Assembly (NCBI RefSeq): GCF_900111405.1
Contig: NZ_FOHJ01000008.1
Span: forward strand, 57,646-121,645
Direction: 5' to 3'
From: Salinibacillus kushneri
GTDB lineage: Bacteria > Bacillota > Bacilli > Bacillales > Alkalibacillaceae
DNA: 64,000 bases
Positions 9,079 to 18,371 of this stretch are shown one piece after another. Position numbers and translations under genes: made by a program. A model generated the notes under the pieces. The model was not told where the DNA came from, ran no database searches, and was given only the letters and a program-made list of their open reading frames with translations. Every line of letters starts with the position of its first letter. Position 1 is the first letter of the stretch.

Positions 9079-10833
9079 TCATGATGAAGGATTTGTAAAT
9101 TCCTTTGGTAAAATAACAGAAAATGTTGTACCTTTATTTACTTCACTTTCTACTTCAATTTTTCCATTATGTGCCTCAACGATATGTTTCACAATCGCAA
9201 GTCCTAATCCTGTTCCACCGGAATTCCTGCTCCTTGCTTTATCTACACGATAAAAACGCTCAAAAATCCTGGGCAGATGTTCACTTGGTATTCCAATACC
9301 GGTATCTCTTACAGTTAATTTTATATCATTCTCGTGTTCATCCATATTGATATAAATATGTTCTCCCTCGGGTGTATAATGTATCGCATTCGTAACTAAA
9401 TTCAATAAAAGCTGGGTGAAGCGGCTTGAATCAACTTCCAGTTTTAAATCTGGATCAACATCCACGTTAATTTCAATTTCTTTTTCTTCAGCAGAGTGAC
9501 GCACCAGAGAAAGCACATCATCAATCAAACTTCTTATCGTTACTTTTTGAATGTTTAATTGTAAATCTTCTTTTTCTAATTTGGATAGTTCTAAAAGGTC
9601 ACTGATTAATAGTTGCAGTCTTCCGCTTTCTTTATAAATAATCGATAAAAATTGCTCTCGTACTTCAGGATCCTCCTGTGCCCCACCTAGTAAAGTTTCG
9701 GCAAAGCCTTTAATGGACGTAATGGGAGTCTTCAGCTCATGGGAAACATTAGCAACAAAATCTTTTCTCATTTCTTCAAGGCGCTTTAAGTCCGTAATAT
9801 CATGGAAGACGAGAACGACACCTTTCCATTCTTTTGAGTGATTAAAAATAGGTGCTCCAGAAATCATAAAAAAGCGTCTTTCAATGTCCAGTGATACAAC
9901 CATTGTCTTTTGGATATTCTTTTCAAACATAAAAACATCTCTGACCGTATCATGTACATCTTCATAAGAAAGAGCCTCATAATATAAATATCCCAAATAG
10001 GAGGATGATTCCCCTTTAAAAGTATTTAGAAATGCTCGATTCACTAATTGGATATATCCTTTTTCATTAATTAAAATTAACCCACTATCCATATTCTCTA
10101 CAACAGCCATTAAACGATCATTCTGGATTTCCCGCTGCAGATTCATCTCATATAAATTACGGGCAAGCAGGTTGATGGAATTGGTTAATTGTCCTGTTTC
10201 ACCATACTGTGTTTCATAAGTGCGAGCGTTATAATTGCCTTCTGCCAACTGACGGGCTACCTGTGATGCACTTCGTATTGGCCGTACATATTTATCCATA
10301 AAATGATATCCAATAATAAAAATCACGATAAGGACCATTAATAAGACAACACTGATAAATAACCAGATATTTGCAGTCATTCCCGTAACAGAATCCGTCG
10401 GTAAAACAAATACGATGTAACCTTCATGATTAACTAGCCATTCTTTTGTATAAAACAAACCTTCATGTAATATACGCTTATCATTGTCCAGTTCGGTTAC
10501 ATTGTTTTGAATAACCCGATTGATTTCAGCTGGAGAATTATCAGAAACCTGTCCCGCTGTATTTAAAAGCAGCTCATCTTCGTGATTATACAGTAAAACT
10601 CCTAAATCAAGCTGGTCACTCACACCTCCTACTTGTTCCAGTTTACTTTGTGACAGATTATCGGTTTCATTAAGTAAATTTACGATATAAGAACCTTCTG
10701 ATGATACCCTTTCATCAACAGCATCAAGAGTGAATTTTTTCGTAATTTGAACGAGCAAAAATCCAATAAGAACCATACTTGCAATAAGTAAAATGGCATA
10801 TGTCAGAAAAGTACGAGAGGAAGATCTACTCAT
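9079..10833 (-). CDS. phoR: Phosphate-response sensor histidine kinase PhoR
   Basis: 584-aa membrane sensor kinase. Two transmembrane helices (about 9-30 and 155-177) enclose an extracytoplasmic sensor domain. A HAMP linker (about 178-230), a PAS domain (about 240-345), the HisKA box FVANVSHELKTP with phospho-accepting His365, the N box (near 478-488), DTGIGIP and the GGTGLGLA box follow. All catalytic boxes are intact. It follows phoP with no gap, and the pair lies downstream of mdh-icd-citZ exactly as B. subtilis phoPR does, which is why I prefer PhoR to the similar WalK. It should control the phosphate-starvation regulon. Confidence 0.92.
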   Translation of the reverse strand: MSRSSSRTFLTYAILLIASMVLIGFLLVQITKKFTLDAVDERVSSEGSYIVNLLNETDNLSQSKLEQVGGVSDQLDLGVLLYNHEDELLLNTAGQVSDNSPAEINRVIQNNVTELDNDKRILHEGLFYTKEWLVNHEGYIVFVLPTDSVTGMTANIWLFISVVLLMVLIVIFIIGYHFMDKYVRPIRSASQVARQLAEGNYNARTYETQYGETGQLTNSINLLARNLYEMNLQREIQNDRLMAVVENMDSGLILINEKGYIQLVNRAFLNTFKGESSSYLGYLYYEALSYEDVHDTVRDVFMFEKNIQKTMVVSLDIERRFFMISGAPIFNHSKEWKGVVLVFHDITDLKRLEEMRKDFVANVSHELKTPITSIKGFAETLLGGAQEDPEVREQFLSIIYKESGRLQLLISDLLELSKLEKEDLQLNIQKVTIRSLIDDVLSLVRHSAEEKEIEINVDVDPDLKLEVDSSRFTQLLLNLVTNAIHYTPEGEHIYINMDEHENDIKLTVRDTGIGIPSEHLPRIFERFYRVDKARSRNSGGTGLGLAIVKHIVEAHNGKIEVESEVNKGTTFSVILPKEFTNPSS

Positions 10834-11529
10834 TTACTTCGGCCCCTCCAATTTATAGCCAAGCCCTCTGATCGTTTTTATATAAACCGGTTTCTTCGTA
10901 TCTGGTTCGATTTTTTCCCGTAAATGACTTATATGAACATCTACAATTCTTGTATCACCAACAAAATCATAATTCCATACAGCACTTAGAAGCTGGTCTC
11001 TGGAAAGTACTTTGCCAAAATGCCGGGCAAGATACAGAAGAAGTTCAAATTCTTTTGGTGTAAATTCTAATAGCTGACCATTCATATAAGTTTCATATTG
11101 ATCAGGGTATATGACCAATTCTTTAATGACGATTTCTTCACTTTTATCTTCATCATCCTGTTTTTTAAAACGTCTTAAAATGGCTTTTATACGTGCTACA
11201 ACTTCACGCGGGCTAAAAGGTTTGGTTAAATAATCATCTGCTCCTATTTCCAAGCCGAGTACTCGGTCGAGCTCTTCATCCTTCGCAGTTAACATTAAGA
11301 TTGGTACTTCAATACCTTTGTGACGCAGCTGTCTGCACACTTCCATCCCATCTAGTTTTGGCAGCATTAAATCCAAAATAATTAAATCAAAATATTTCTG
11401 TTCAGCCATATTTAATGCCTGTTCCCCATCGTATACCGCTTCTGTTTCAAAACCAGATTGTTCGATATTGTACTTTAACAGCGTTACAATAGATTCTTCA
11501 TCATCTACTATCAAAATTCGTTTCCCCAT
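10834..11529 (-). CDS. phoP: Phosphate-response regulator PhoP, OmpR family
   Basis: 231-aa OmpR/PhoB-type response regulator. The receiver domain (1-120) has acidic pocket Asp9/Asp10, phosphorylation site Asp53 (ILDLMLP) and Lys103 (LTKPF). The C-terminal winged helix (about 130-228) includes FTPKEFELL and the recognition region TRIVDVHISHLREKI. It is the first gene of phoPR, abutting phoR with no gap. The assignment to phosphate rests on synteny with B. subtilis and on its partner; sequence alone cannot exclude a WalR-like role. Confidence 0.92.
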   Translation of the reverse strand: MGKRILIVDDEESIVTLLKYNIEQSGFETEAVYDGEQALNMAEQKYFDLIILDLMLPKLDGMEVCRQLRHKGIEVPILMLTAKDEELDRVLGLEIGADDYLTKPFSPREVVARIKAILRRFKKQDDEDKSEEIVIKELVIYPDQYETYMNGQLLEFTPKEFELLLYLARHFGKVLSRDQLLSAVWNYDFVGDTRIVDVHISHLREKIEPDTKKPVYIKTIRGLGYKLEGPK

Positions 11530-11639
11530 TTAACCACCTCAACCGTATATTTTATCTCCATCATATAATGAACATGTAAAAATAAAAACCAGTGTGTTAA
11601 AAAATTTACACGATATTTACAATCCTCTAGCCGAAAATA

Positions 11640-12116
11640 TTAGTGGAAGTTTTCAAGAGAGCGGCTAATAATCGATTCTGCCTGATAAGGTGGACATACT
11701 TCCATTTCCCCTTCTATTACTATATCCTCAACCGAATCAGTTGCATAGACTTGAAGACTTACACGATGATTGGATTCATCTATCTTTATGATTTCCAGCT
11801 TTAAGTGAATTTCATCATCATGATAGACTGGTTTGGGATAAGAGAGTTGATTTCCGGTTATATGACTGCCTGGTCCAGGTAAATGGGTTGTAACAATCGT
11901 TGAAATAAATCCATATAGCATTACAGAAGGCACAAGAGGTCGTTTGTATGGGGTTTGAGAAGCATAATCATGTTGAATATACAACGGATTCGAATCGTCT
12001 GTTAAGCCTAAATACAGTAATAAATCCTTATCGTATATCTTTACCTTTTTTTCATATTGCTCACCTATCTGTAAATCATGGATTAGCCGTCCAAGTTTTC
12101 TTTTCTTAAATAACAT
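11640..12116 (-). CDS. MaoC-like hot-dog-fold protein
   Basis: 158-aa protein of the MaoC/FAS1-type dehydratase superfamily. After a basic N-terminus it shows the hydratase-type stretch LTDDSNPLYIQHDYA, in which Asp and His correspond to the R-hydratase catalytic pair, then a hot-dog region with GPGSHITGNQLSYPKPVYHDDE. The substrate is unknown; an acyl-thioester hydratase or binding role is likely from the family. Start at 12116 leaves GAGGGG 8 nt upstream; a GTG at 12125 is an alternative. It lies between mdh and phoP on the same strand, separated from mdh by a terminator. Confidence 0.75.
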   Translation of the reverse strand: MLFKKRKLGRLIHDLQIGEQYEKKVKIYDKDLLLYLGLTDDSNPLYIQHDYASQTPYKRPLVPSVMLYGFISTIVTTHLPGPGSHITGNQLSYPKPVYHDDEIHLKLEIIKIDESNHRVSLQVYATDSVEDIVIEGEMEVCPPYQAESIISRSLENFH

Positions 12117-12159
12117 ACATTCCACCCCTCTTTATGTAAGCGTTTTCCCTAAAGTTTGT

Positions 12160-12193
12160 AAAAAGAATCCGGGAACATTCCCGAATTCTTTTA
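12160..12193 (-). terminator. Terminator after mdh
   Basis: Stem-loop formed by AAGAATCCGGGAA and TTCCCGAATTCTT with a short loop; on the minus strand it is followed by TTTTTAC. It ends the citZ-icd-mdh transcript ahead of the MaoC-like gene. Confidence 0.85.
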
Positions 12194-12201
12194 CCTTAAC
12201 T

Positions 12202-13140
12202 TTATGATAATACTTTTAATACATTTTTGACAGAGTCAGCAGATTTATCCAGTGCCGCTTTTTCATCATCTGTTAAATCCAGCTCAATGACTTCTTCGAT
12301 CCCATTACCACCCAGAATAGTTGGTACACCTAAATAGATTCCTTCGTATCCATATTCACCTTCAAGATAAGCGATGGAAGGTAATATTCTGCGTTGGTCT
12401 TTCAGAATGGCTTCTGTCATTTGAGTTAAAGATGCAGCAGGTGCATAGTAGGCACTTCCGTTTCCTAATAGTCCTACAATCTCCCCTCCGCCTTTACGAG
12501 TACGTTCTATGATTGCCTCGATACGATCTTGTGAAAGGAGTTTTTCTAATGGGATTCCGCCAGCATAGGAATATCTAATGAGGGGAACCATATCATCTCC
12601 GTGCCCACCTAAAACAAAACCTGTAATATCCTTCACAGAAAGATTTAACTCCTGAGCAACGAAGGTACGGAAACGAGCTGTATCCAGTACACCTGATTGA
12701 CCAATGACTCTGTTTTTAGGAAATCCTGATTCTTTAAATACTGCATACGTCATTGCATCAACAGGATTTGTTAATACTACAATGAGGCAATCAGGTGAAT
12801 ATTTCACGATATCTTTCGTTACAGTTTTCATAATTTTGGCGTTGGTACTTACTAAATCATCACGGCTCATACCTGGTTTACGAGCAATACCTGCAGTAAT
12901 GATGACAAGGTCAGAATCTTTAGTATCTTCATAATTGGACGTTCCGATAATATGGGAATCAAAACCTTGCACAGGGCTTGCCTCTAACATATCCAAAGCT
13001 TTCCCTTTCGTTGGGTCCTCCATATCCGGAACATCCACTAACACGACATCTGCAAGCTCTTTTTGAGCAATCATAAGTGCAGTTGTAGCTCCCGTAAAAC
13101 CAGCGCCAATAACCGAAACCTTCTTCCGTTGAATTGCCAT
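12202..13140 (-). CDS. mdh: Malate dehydrogenase
   Basis: 312-aa NAD-dependent malate dehydrogenase of the lactate-dehydrogenase-like group; interconverts malate and oxaloacetate. The N-terminal dinucleotide motif is GAGFTG (12-17), followed by VLVDVPDME, where the acidic residue favours [13 protein letters not shown] and the catalytic-loop GGHGDDMV with its His are present. It is the last gene of citZ-icd-mdh, 26 nt after icd, preceded by a strong GGAGGAAAA Shine-Dalgarno and followed by a terminator. Confidence 0.97.
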   Translation of the reverse strand: MAIQRKKVSVIGAGFTGATTALMIAQKELADVVLVDVPDMEDPTKGKALDMLEASPVQGFDSHIIGTSNYEDTKDSDLVIITAGIARKPGMSRDDLVSTNAKIMKTVTKDIVKYSPDCLIVVLTNPVDAMTYAVFKESGFPKNRVIGQSGVLDTARFRTFVAQELNLSVKDITGFVLGGHGDDMVPLIRYSYAGGIPLEKLLSQDRIEAIIERTRKGGGEIVGLLGNGSAYYAPAASLTQMTEAILKDQRRILPSIAYLEGEYGYEGIYLGVPTILGGNGIEEVIELDLTDDEKAALDKSADSVKNVLKVLS

Positions 13141-13166
13141 GATGTTTTCCTCCTTACTTTTTTCTA

Positions 13167-14432
13167 CTATTCCATATTTTTAATGAGTTCATCACCAAAT
13201 TCGGAACATTTCACTTCAGTAGCACCATCCATTAAGCGGGCAAAGTCATAAGTAACAACTTTACTTGCAATGGTTTTTTCCATTGCTTTTGTGACGAGGT
13301 TTGCAGCATCTCTCCATCCAATATGCTCAAGCATTAACACACCAGAAAGAATAATGGAGGAAGGGTTTACTTTGTCAAGGCCCGCATACTTAGGTGCTGT
13401 ACCATGAGTCGCTTCAAAAATCGCATGGCCTGTTTCAAAGTTGATATTGGCTCCAGGTGCAATACCAATTCCACCTACTTGAGCTGCAAGTGCATCGGAA
13501 ATGTAATCACCATTTAGATTCATCGTAGCTACAACATCAAATTCTTTTGGACGCGTCAAAATTTGTTGTAGGAAAATATCTGCAATGGCATCCTTCACAA
13601 TAATTTTTCCTGCTTTTTCTGCTTCATCCTGTGCCTGATTAGCAGCTTCTTTTCCTTTCTCCTCTACAATACGGTCATATTTAGCCCAGGTAAATACTTT
13701 GTCACCGTATTCTTGTTCTGCTACTTCATAACCCCAGTTTTTGAAGGATCCTTCAGTGAATTTCATAATATTTCCCTTATGAACAAGTGTTACACTCTTA
13801 CGTCCTTCTTTTAAAGCATAGTCAATTGCTGCTCGGACTAAACGTTTAGTTCCTTCCTCAGAAACCGGTTTAACCCCAATACCTGATGTTTCAGGGAAAC
13901 GAATTTTATGTACTCCCATTTCATTTTGAAGGAATTCAATCACTTTTTTCACTTCAGGACTGCCTTCCTGCCATTCAATCCCTGCATAAATGTCTTCAGT
14001 GTTTTCACGGAAAATCGCCATATCTGTATCTTCAGGTCTCTTTACTGGGGAAGGTACCCCTTCAAAGTAACGTACTGGACGAAGACAAGTGAATAAATCT
14101 AATTCTTGTCTGAGTGCCACGTTAAGAGAACGAATTCCTCCGCCAATAGGAGTGGTTAATGGTCCTTTAATAGCGATTTTATAATCACGAATCGTTTCTA
14201 ATGTTTCATCTGGAAGCCATTCTCCAGTTTGATCATAGGCTTTTTGTCCAGCTAATACTTCTTTCCATTCAATCTTTTTCTCCCCATTATAAGCTTTTTC
14301 TACAGCTGCTTCTATAACACGGGAGGCAGAAGCCCAAATATCCGGACCAGTTCCATCTCCTTCAATAAAGGGAATAACTGGGTGATTCGGTACATTCATT
14401 TTTCCATTTTCAACTGTAATTCTTTCACTCAT
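13167..14432 (-). CDS. icd: NADP-dependent isocitrate dehydrogenase
   Basis: 421-aa isocitrate dehydrogenase: oxidative decarboxylation of isocitrate to 2-oxoglutarate. [13 protein letters not shown] near the N-terminus, the substrate-binding loop [13 protein letters not shown] with its Ser and two Arg, and [17 protein letters not shown] are all typical. [13 protein letters not shown] is the coenzyme region. Length and start match B. subtilis Icd; AGGAGG lies 8 nt before the ATG. Middle gene of citZ-icd-mdh, separated from citZ by 226 nt containing a very stable hairpin. Confidence 0.97.
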   Translation of the reverse strand: MSERITVENGKMNVPNHPVIPFIEGDGTGPDIWASASRVIEAAVEKAYNGEKKIEWKEVLAGQKAYDQTGEWLPDETLETIRDYKIAIKGPLTTPIGGGIRSLNVALRQELDLFTCLRPVRYFEGVPSPVKRPEDTDMAIFRENTEDIYAGIEWQEGSPEVKKVIEFLQNEMGVHKIRFPETSGIGVKPVSEEGTKRLVRAAIDYALKEGRKSVTLVHKGNIMKFTEGSFKNWGYEVAEQEYGDKVFTWAKYDRIVEEKGKEAANQAQDEAEKAGKIIVKDAIADIFLQQILTRPKEFDVVATMNLNGDYISDALAAQVGGIGIAPGANINFETGHAIFEATHGTAPKYAGLDKVNPSSIILSGVLMLEHIGWRDAANLVTKAMEKTIASKVVTYDFARLMDGATEVKCSEFGDELIKNME

Positions 14433-14576
14433 GTTTTATACCTCCTATAATGTGTACTTTGATGTCCAACTCTAATCATATGTTACATCATACTTCAATG
14501 CAAAAAGTTACAAATAGCACTTGGCACTGAAGCAGGATTACCCCATTATCAAACTATAATTCACTCTTCCTTCATG

Positions 14577-14606
14577 ACAAGAAGCCAAATGTATTTGGCT
14601 TCTTGT
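14577..14606. promoter_or_regulatory. 14-bp perfect hairpin between citZ and icd
   Basis: Arms ACAAGAAGCCAAAT (14577-14590) and ATTTGGCTTCTTGT (14593-14606) form an uninterrupted 14-bp stem with a 2-nt gap. No T-run follows on either strand, so a classical terminator is unlikely on the minus strand. It may be a partial terminator, an mRNA-processing site or a stabiliser separating citZ from icd-mdh expression. Confidence 0.6.
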
Positions 14607-14658
14607 GTAAAACCTGAAAATGAAGAACGCTTTTAACTATTGCCGAAATAAATAGATC

Positions 14659-15774
14659 CTATCGATTGTCAACAGACACATAAACTTGCTTTTTAGGGCC
14701 TACATATTCCGCACGTGGACGAATGAGACGGTTGTTTTCATATTGTTCTAGAATATGAGCTAACCAGCCTGATACACGACTTACAGCAAAAATTGGTGTA
14801 AATAAGTCATGATCAATGCCTAAACTATGATAAACAGAAGCTGAATAGAAGTCCACATTTGCTGGAAGACCTTTTTCTTCTTTCATGTAGTTTTCAATTT
14901 TCACAGACATGTCATACCATTTGGATTGACCTGTTAAGTGTGTTAGATGCTCTGACATTTTACGCAAATGTTTTGCACGCGGATCACCCTGACGATATAC
15001 ACGATGCCCCATTCCCATAATTTTTTCTTTGTTTGCGAGCTTTTGTTCAATATAATCTATTGCATTTTCTGGTTCACCGATTTCGGTTAACATCTTCATT
15101 ACTCGCTCATTTGCCCCGCCATGAAGCGGTCCTTTCAGGGCTCCAATAGCAGAGGTAATTCCGGAATAAATATCAGATAAGGTCGCCACACATACTCGAG
15201 CAGTAAATGTCGATGCATTCAGCTCATGATCAGCATGCAAGATTAAAGCTTTGTTAATCGCTTCCACTTCAATGTCTTCTGCTTCCTTCCCATTTAACAT
15301 ATATAAGAAGTTCGCAGCAAAACTTAAGTCTTTTCGTGGTGAAACAGGCTTATCTCCTTGACGAATTCGTGCAAATGCTGCAACAACAGCTGGCAATTTA
15401 GCCTGCAAGCGAACAGCCTTTCTGCGATTAGCCTCTTCTTCCATTTCATCTGCTTCTTCATCATATAATCCTAACATTGATACTGAAGTTCGCAGAGCAG
15501 CCATTGGATGTACGGAGTTTAAATCATAGGACTTTAAGTGATCAATGACCTCTTTTGGAAGTTCCATATTGTTCGCTAAATCTTTTTTAAAATTTTGTAA
15601 CTCGTCTAATTTTGGCAGTCGTTTGTTCCATAAAAGAAATATGACTTCCTCAAAACTTGAATTCTCAGCCAAATCATCAATGGAATAGCCAACATATGTA
15701 AGTTGGTCATCAATGATAGAACTTATTGAGGATTCTGTTGCGACGATACCTTCAAGTCCTTTAGTTCCTGCCAT
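14659..15774 (-). CDS. citZ: Citrate synthase
   Basis: 371-aa citrate synthase condensing acetyl-CoA with oxaloacetate. The family residues are visible: GPLHGGANERV with its His, GMGHRVYRQGDPRA with the second His, and DFYSASVYHSLGI with the catalytic Asp. The length is that of the short Gram-positive enzyme CitZ. AAAGGAGAG lies 8 nt upstream of the ATG. It heads citZ-icd-mdh. A cre-like sequence 135 nt upstream suggests CcpA repression, as known for B. subtilis citZ. Confidence 0.97.
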   Translation of the reverse strand: MAGTKGLEGIVATESSISSIIDDQLTYVGYSIDDLAENSSFEEVIFLLWNKRLPKLDELQNFKKDLANNMELPKEVIDHLKSYDLNSVHPMAALRTSVSMLGLYDEEADEMEEEANRRKAVRLQAKLPAVVAAFARIRQGDKPVSPRKDLSFAANFLYMLNGKEAEDIEVEAINKALILHADHELNASTFTARVCVATLSDIYSGITSAIGALKGPLHGGANERVMKMLTEIGEPENAIDYIEQKLANKEKIMGMGHRVYRQGDPRAKHLRKMSEHLTHLTGQSKWYDMSVKIENYMKEEKGLPANVDFYSASVYHSLGIDHDLFTPIFAVSRVSGWLAHILEQYENNRLIRPRAEYVGPKKQVYVSVDNR

Positions 15775-16073
15775 GTAAACTCTCTCCTTTACGTAAAAAA
15801 TTTCCCCACTTGTTTTGATAAAAATAATAAGTACGTCATAAAAAAATGACGGAAGTTGGTTTTTGCTACACTTTCAAAACCTTTTAAGATTTTAAAAAAG
15901 TATAATAAAAGAAAACGCTTTTAAATAAAATTTACGGATGAATCCTTATAGCTACATCCATATTCAATTATAAACAAAATTCAGGAGAATGTGAAATTAT
16001 TTTATACAATTAAATCAGAATTTTTTAGCATCAATCACTATTTAATTTTTTAGTAATGAAGTCCAAAGTCAAA
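15775..16073. promoter_or_regulatory. citZ upstream region with probable CcpA (cre) site
   Basis: This A/T-rich 300-nt gap holds no gene I can support. On the minus strand, TTAAAAGCGTTTTCT (15910-15924) fits the cre consensus WTGNAANCGNWNNCW except for A in place of G. It is followed by the AT-rich TATTATACT, a possible -10 element. CcpA repression of citZ is established in B. subtilis; the assignment here is by motif. Confidence 0.6.
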
Positions 16074-16124
16074 TAAAAAAGAACGGATGCCCGTTATGAT
16101 GAATCAGGGTACCCGCTCTTTTAT
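16074..16124 (-). terminator. Terminator of ytwI
   Basis: Imperfect stem between AAAGAACGGATGCCC and GGGTACCCGCTCTTT with a run of T on the minus strand (plus-strand AAAAAAG). It lies just 3-prime of the DUF441 gene. Confidence 0.6.
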
Positions 16125-16151
16125 CCTTCTGAAAAATCCCATATTTTCCAC

Positions 16152-16625
16152 TTATGCTAATAATTGGACGAAGAAGTCTACTCCTTTTATGACTAAAAAT
16201 GAAATTCCTGCACCAATTAAAGGGCCAACTGCAACACCATTGAATAGTACAACACCTAAAATGGTACCGATAACCAAAGCTGTTGTTAAATGGGGATCAC
16301 TGGATAAAAGGGTAAGACCGTCTTTTGCTACATAGGCTACAAAAATACCTGCAGCTAAACATATCCATGCATAATATGTTTTAATACTTTCGAGTAAATC
16401 CTTAAACCCTATATCTCCGGATGCTATTGGGGCTAGTACCGCCACGGTAATTACAATCACTCCGATACTAATTCCTTTTGCCTCTAAGTAGGGAAGCACT
16501 TTATCCTCGATGTTAAATAATTTAATCCCTAATAAAATATAAACGGCAACCATAATTGCCTGATTTTTTGCAATAAATCCTAATAGCAATAATATAAATA
16601 AAAATATAGTAGATTGGGATAGCAT
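16152..16625 (-). CDS. ytwI: DUF441 family membrane protein YtwI
   Basis: 157-aa protein, almost entirely hydrophobic, with four to five predicted membrane helices and the conserved internal stretches FIAKNQA, GDIGFKDL, DPHLTTALVIGTILGV and GVAVGPLIGAG typical of DUF441. The function is unknown. The ATG at 16625 matches the family N-terminus (MLSQST); a GTG 21 nt upstream is possible because GGAAG lies 10 nt before the ATG. It sits between citZ and ytvI as in B. subtilis. Confidence 0.85.
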   Translation of the reverse strand: MLSQSTIFLFILLLLGFIAKNQAIMVAVYILLGIKLFNIEDKVLPYLEAKGISIGVIVITVAVLAPIASGDIGFKDLLESIKTYYAWICLAAGIFVAYVAKDGLTLLSSDPHLTTALVIGTILGVVLFNGVAVGPLIGAGISFLVIKGVDFFVQLLA

Positions 16626-16739
16626 GTCTTTATAACTTCCTTTCACTTAAAACACTTGTTTTGCCCTTGCAAAAAAATTTTATCATAAGCGTCAATTACG
16701 TAAATAAGACAACCTTATTAACATAAAGGGGGAAAGAGA

Positions 16740-17849
16740 TTGCTTCAGAATGTATATGTACAAAGAATACTGCGGCTCTTGCTTGTAATTGGGACAATCA
16801 TAGGAGTTTGTTTCTTTTTTCTGTTTTTATCCAAATATACATATCCTTTCTTATTCGCTTTACTATTTGCATGTTTGATGAATCCGTTTGTGAATTATTT
16901 AGAAAACAAAATGAAAGTTCCTCGGCCACTAGCTGTATTTTTTGTGATTATTGTGATTTTAGGTATCATTGTTTCTATCATTACAGTCTTAGTTGTAGAG
17001 CTTATTAGTGGTTTTACATACTTGGCAAAGGAGGTTCCAAAATATTTTGACGAACTCATTACCTATTTCCAGCAATTCATAACAGCTCAAGTAATTCCAA
17101 TTTATGAGCAGTTAAGTTCAATGCTGGATAATCTTGACGAATCCTATCGTGCCGAAATTATGCTACAAATTAGTAATATGGGGTCAAGTATTTCAAATAC
17201 AGGCCAGCAGATCATTAGAAGCATTTTGACATGGATCCCTAATCAGATTGCCGGAATTCCTAATCTTGCAACCATATTAATCTTTTCACTATTAGGAACG
17301 TTTTTTATTAGTAAAGATTGGAATAAGTTAACGGATATGATTAAAAAAATAACACCAAATCGTGTGGCAGTTTCTACGCGGAATGTCACCAGTGGACTAC
17401 AACAGGCTTTATTTGGGTTTATCCGGGCCCAATTTATTTTAATATCGATAACAGCTGTGATTGTCCTTACTGGTTTTTTAATCCTGGGAATTGATTATGC
17501 CATTACACTGGCCTTAATTATTGGAGCTGTTGATTTGTTTCCATATTTAGGAACAGGGCTTGTATTTGTTCCATGGATATTATATATGTTTTTTACAGGA
17601 AATTATTTTCTCACCATCGGAATATCCATTATTTATGGAATTGTGATTATACAGCGTCAGCTTATGGAACCAAAAGTCTTATCCTCTAACATCGGATTAG
17701 ATCCATTGGCAACCCTTATTTCCTTATTTGTTGGATTTCAAATCCTGGGATTTCTAGGTCTAATATTAGGTCCTGTAACACTCGTAATCATTAATACACT
17801 CTATCAGACAGGGGTTTTTAAAGAAGTGTGGGAGTATGTTAAAGGCTAA
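16740..17849 (+). CDS. ytvI: AI-2E/PerM family permease, YtvI
   Basis: 369-aa membrane protein of the AI-2E transporter (PerM) family: two N-terminal helix pairs, a soluble loop (about 85-165) and a C-terminal helical bundle with the family signature LEPKVLSSNIGLDPLATLIS-like region (residues MEPKVLSSNIGLDPL). In B. subtilis YtvI is a sporulation integral membrane protein; no substrate is established. It starts with TTG after AAAGGGGGA. It is one of the few plus-strand genes in this half of the window, divergent from ytwI. Confidence 0.88.
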   Translation: MLQNVYVQRILRLLLVIGTIIGVCFFFLFLSKYTYPFLFALLFACLMNPFVNYLENKMKVPRPLAVFFVIIVILGIIVSIITVLVVELISGFTYLAKEVPKYFDELITYFQQFITAQVIPIYEQLSSMLDNLDESYRAEIMLQISNMGSSISNTGQQIIRSILTWIPNQIAGIPNLATILIFSLLGTFFISKDWNKLTDMIKKITPNRVAVSTRNVTSGLQQALFGFIRAQFILISITAVIVLTGFLILGIDYAITLALIIGAVDLFPYLGTGLVFVPWILYMFFTGNYFLTIGISIIYGIVIIQRQLMEPKVLSSNIGLDPLATLISLFVGFQILGFLGLILGPVTLVIINTLYQTGVFKEVWEYVKG

Positions 17850-17912
17850 AAAGGAGAGGTTGATGAGGTTTAGTGGAAAATAAGTCATACCCATACACCT
17901 GCATCACAAAGA

Positions 17913-18311
17913 TTACCTCCACCTGCCAAATACAGTAATCGTACCTTTATTAATCATATTTCGAAAAATATCTTTCATCCATTTTTTGATCGGTTTTCGT
18001 GTTATTGGAAACAACAAAATAAATCCGATGATGTCAGTAATAAAACCTGGCGTAAAAAGTAAGATGGCTCCGATAAGAATGGCCAGGCCATCAAAAATCT
18101 CTTCTTTGGGAAATCGTCCATATTCCATATGATCTCTGGCTCGGCTTAAAGTTTCCAACCCTTGCTGTTTGGCAAGAAATGCACCTATAATCCCTGTAAG
18201 AATTATACCTAGTACAACAAACCATATACTAAATACATGACCAAGCCACATAAAGACACCAATTTCTAAAGCTGACATAATGACAATAAATAAGAAGACA
18301 AAACGGAACAT
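17913..18311 (-). CDS. fxsA: FxsA family membrane protein
   Basis: 132-aa cytoplasmic membrane protein with an N-terminal helix pair (FRFVFLFIVIMSALEIGVFMW) shown by its short halves FLFIVIMSALEIG and FVVLGIILTGIIGAFLAK, a polar loop with EEIFDGLAI, and a third helix ILLFTPGFITDIIGF. GxLLLxPGFxTDxxG is the FxsA signature. FxsA relieves F-plasmid exclusion of phage T7 in E. coli; its normal role is unclear. I chose the ATG at 18311 because AAAGG lies 12 nt upstream; 18323 is possible. It follows pyk in the same direction. Confidence 0.82.
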   Translation of the reverse strand: MFRFVFLFIVIMSALEIGVFMWLGHVFSIWFVVLGIILTGIIGAFLAKQQGLETLSRARDHMEYGRFPKEEIFDGLAILIGAILLFTPGFITDIIGFILLFPITRKPIKKWMKDIFRNMINKGTITVFGRWR

Positions 18312-18371
18312 AACTATCATCATCCTTTATTTAGAATAGAGGAGGAATGACTATTCCTCCTCTACAATACA

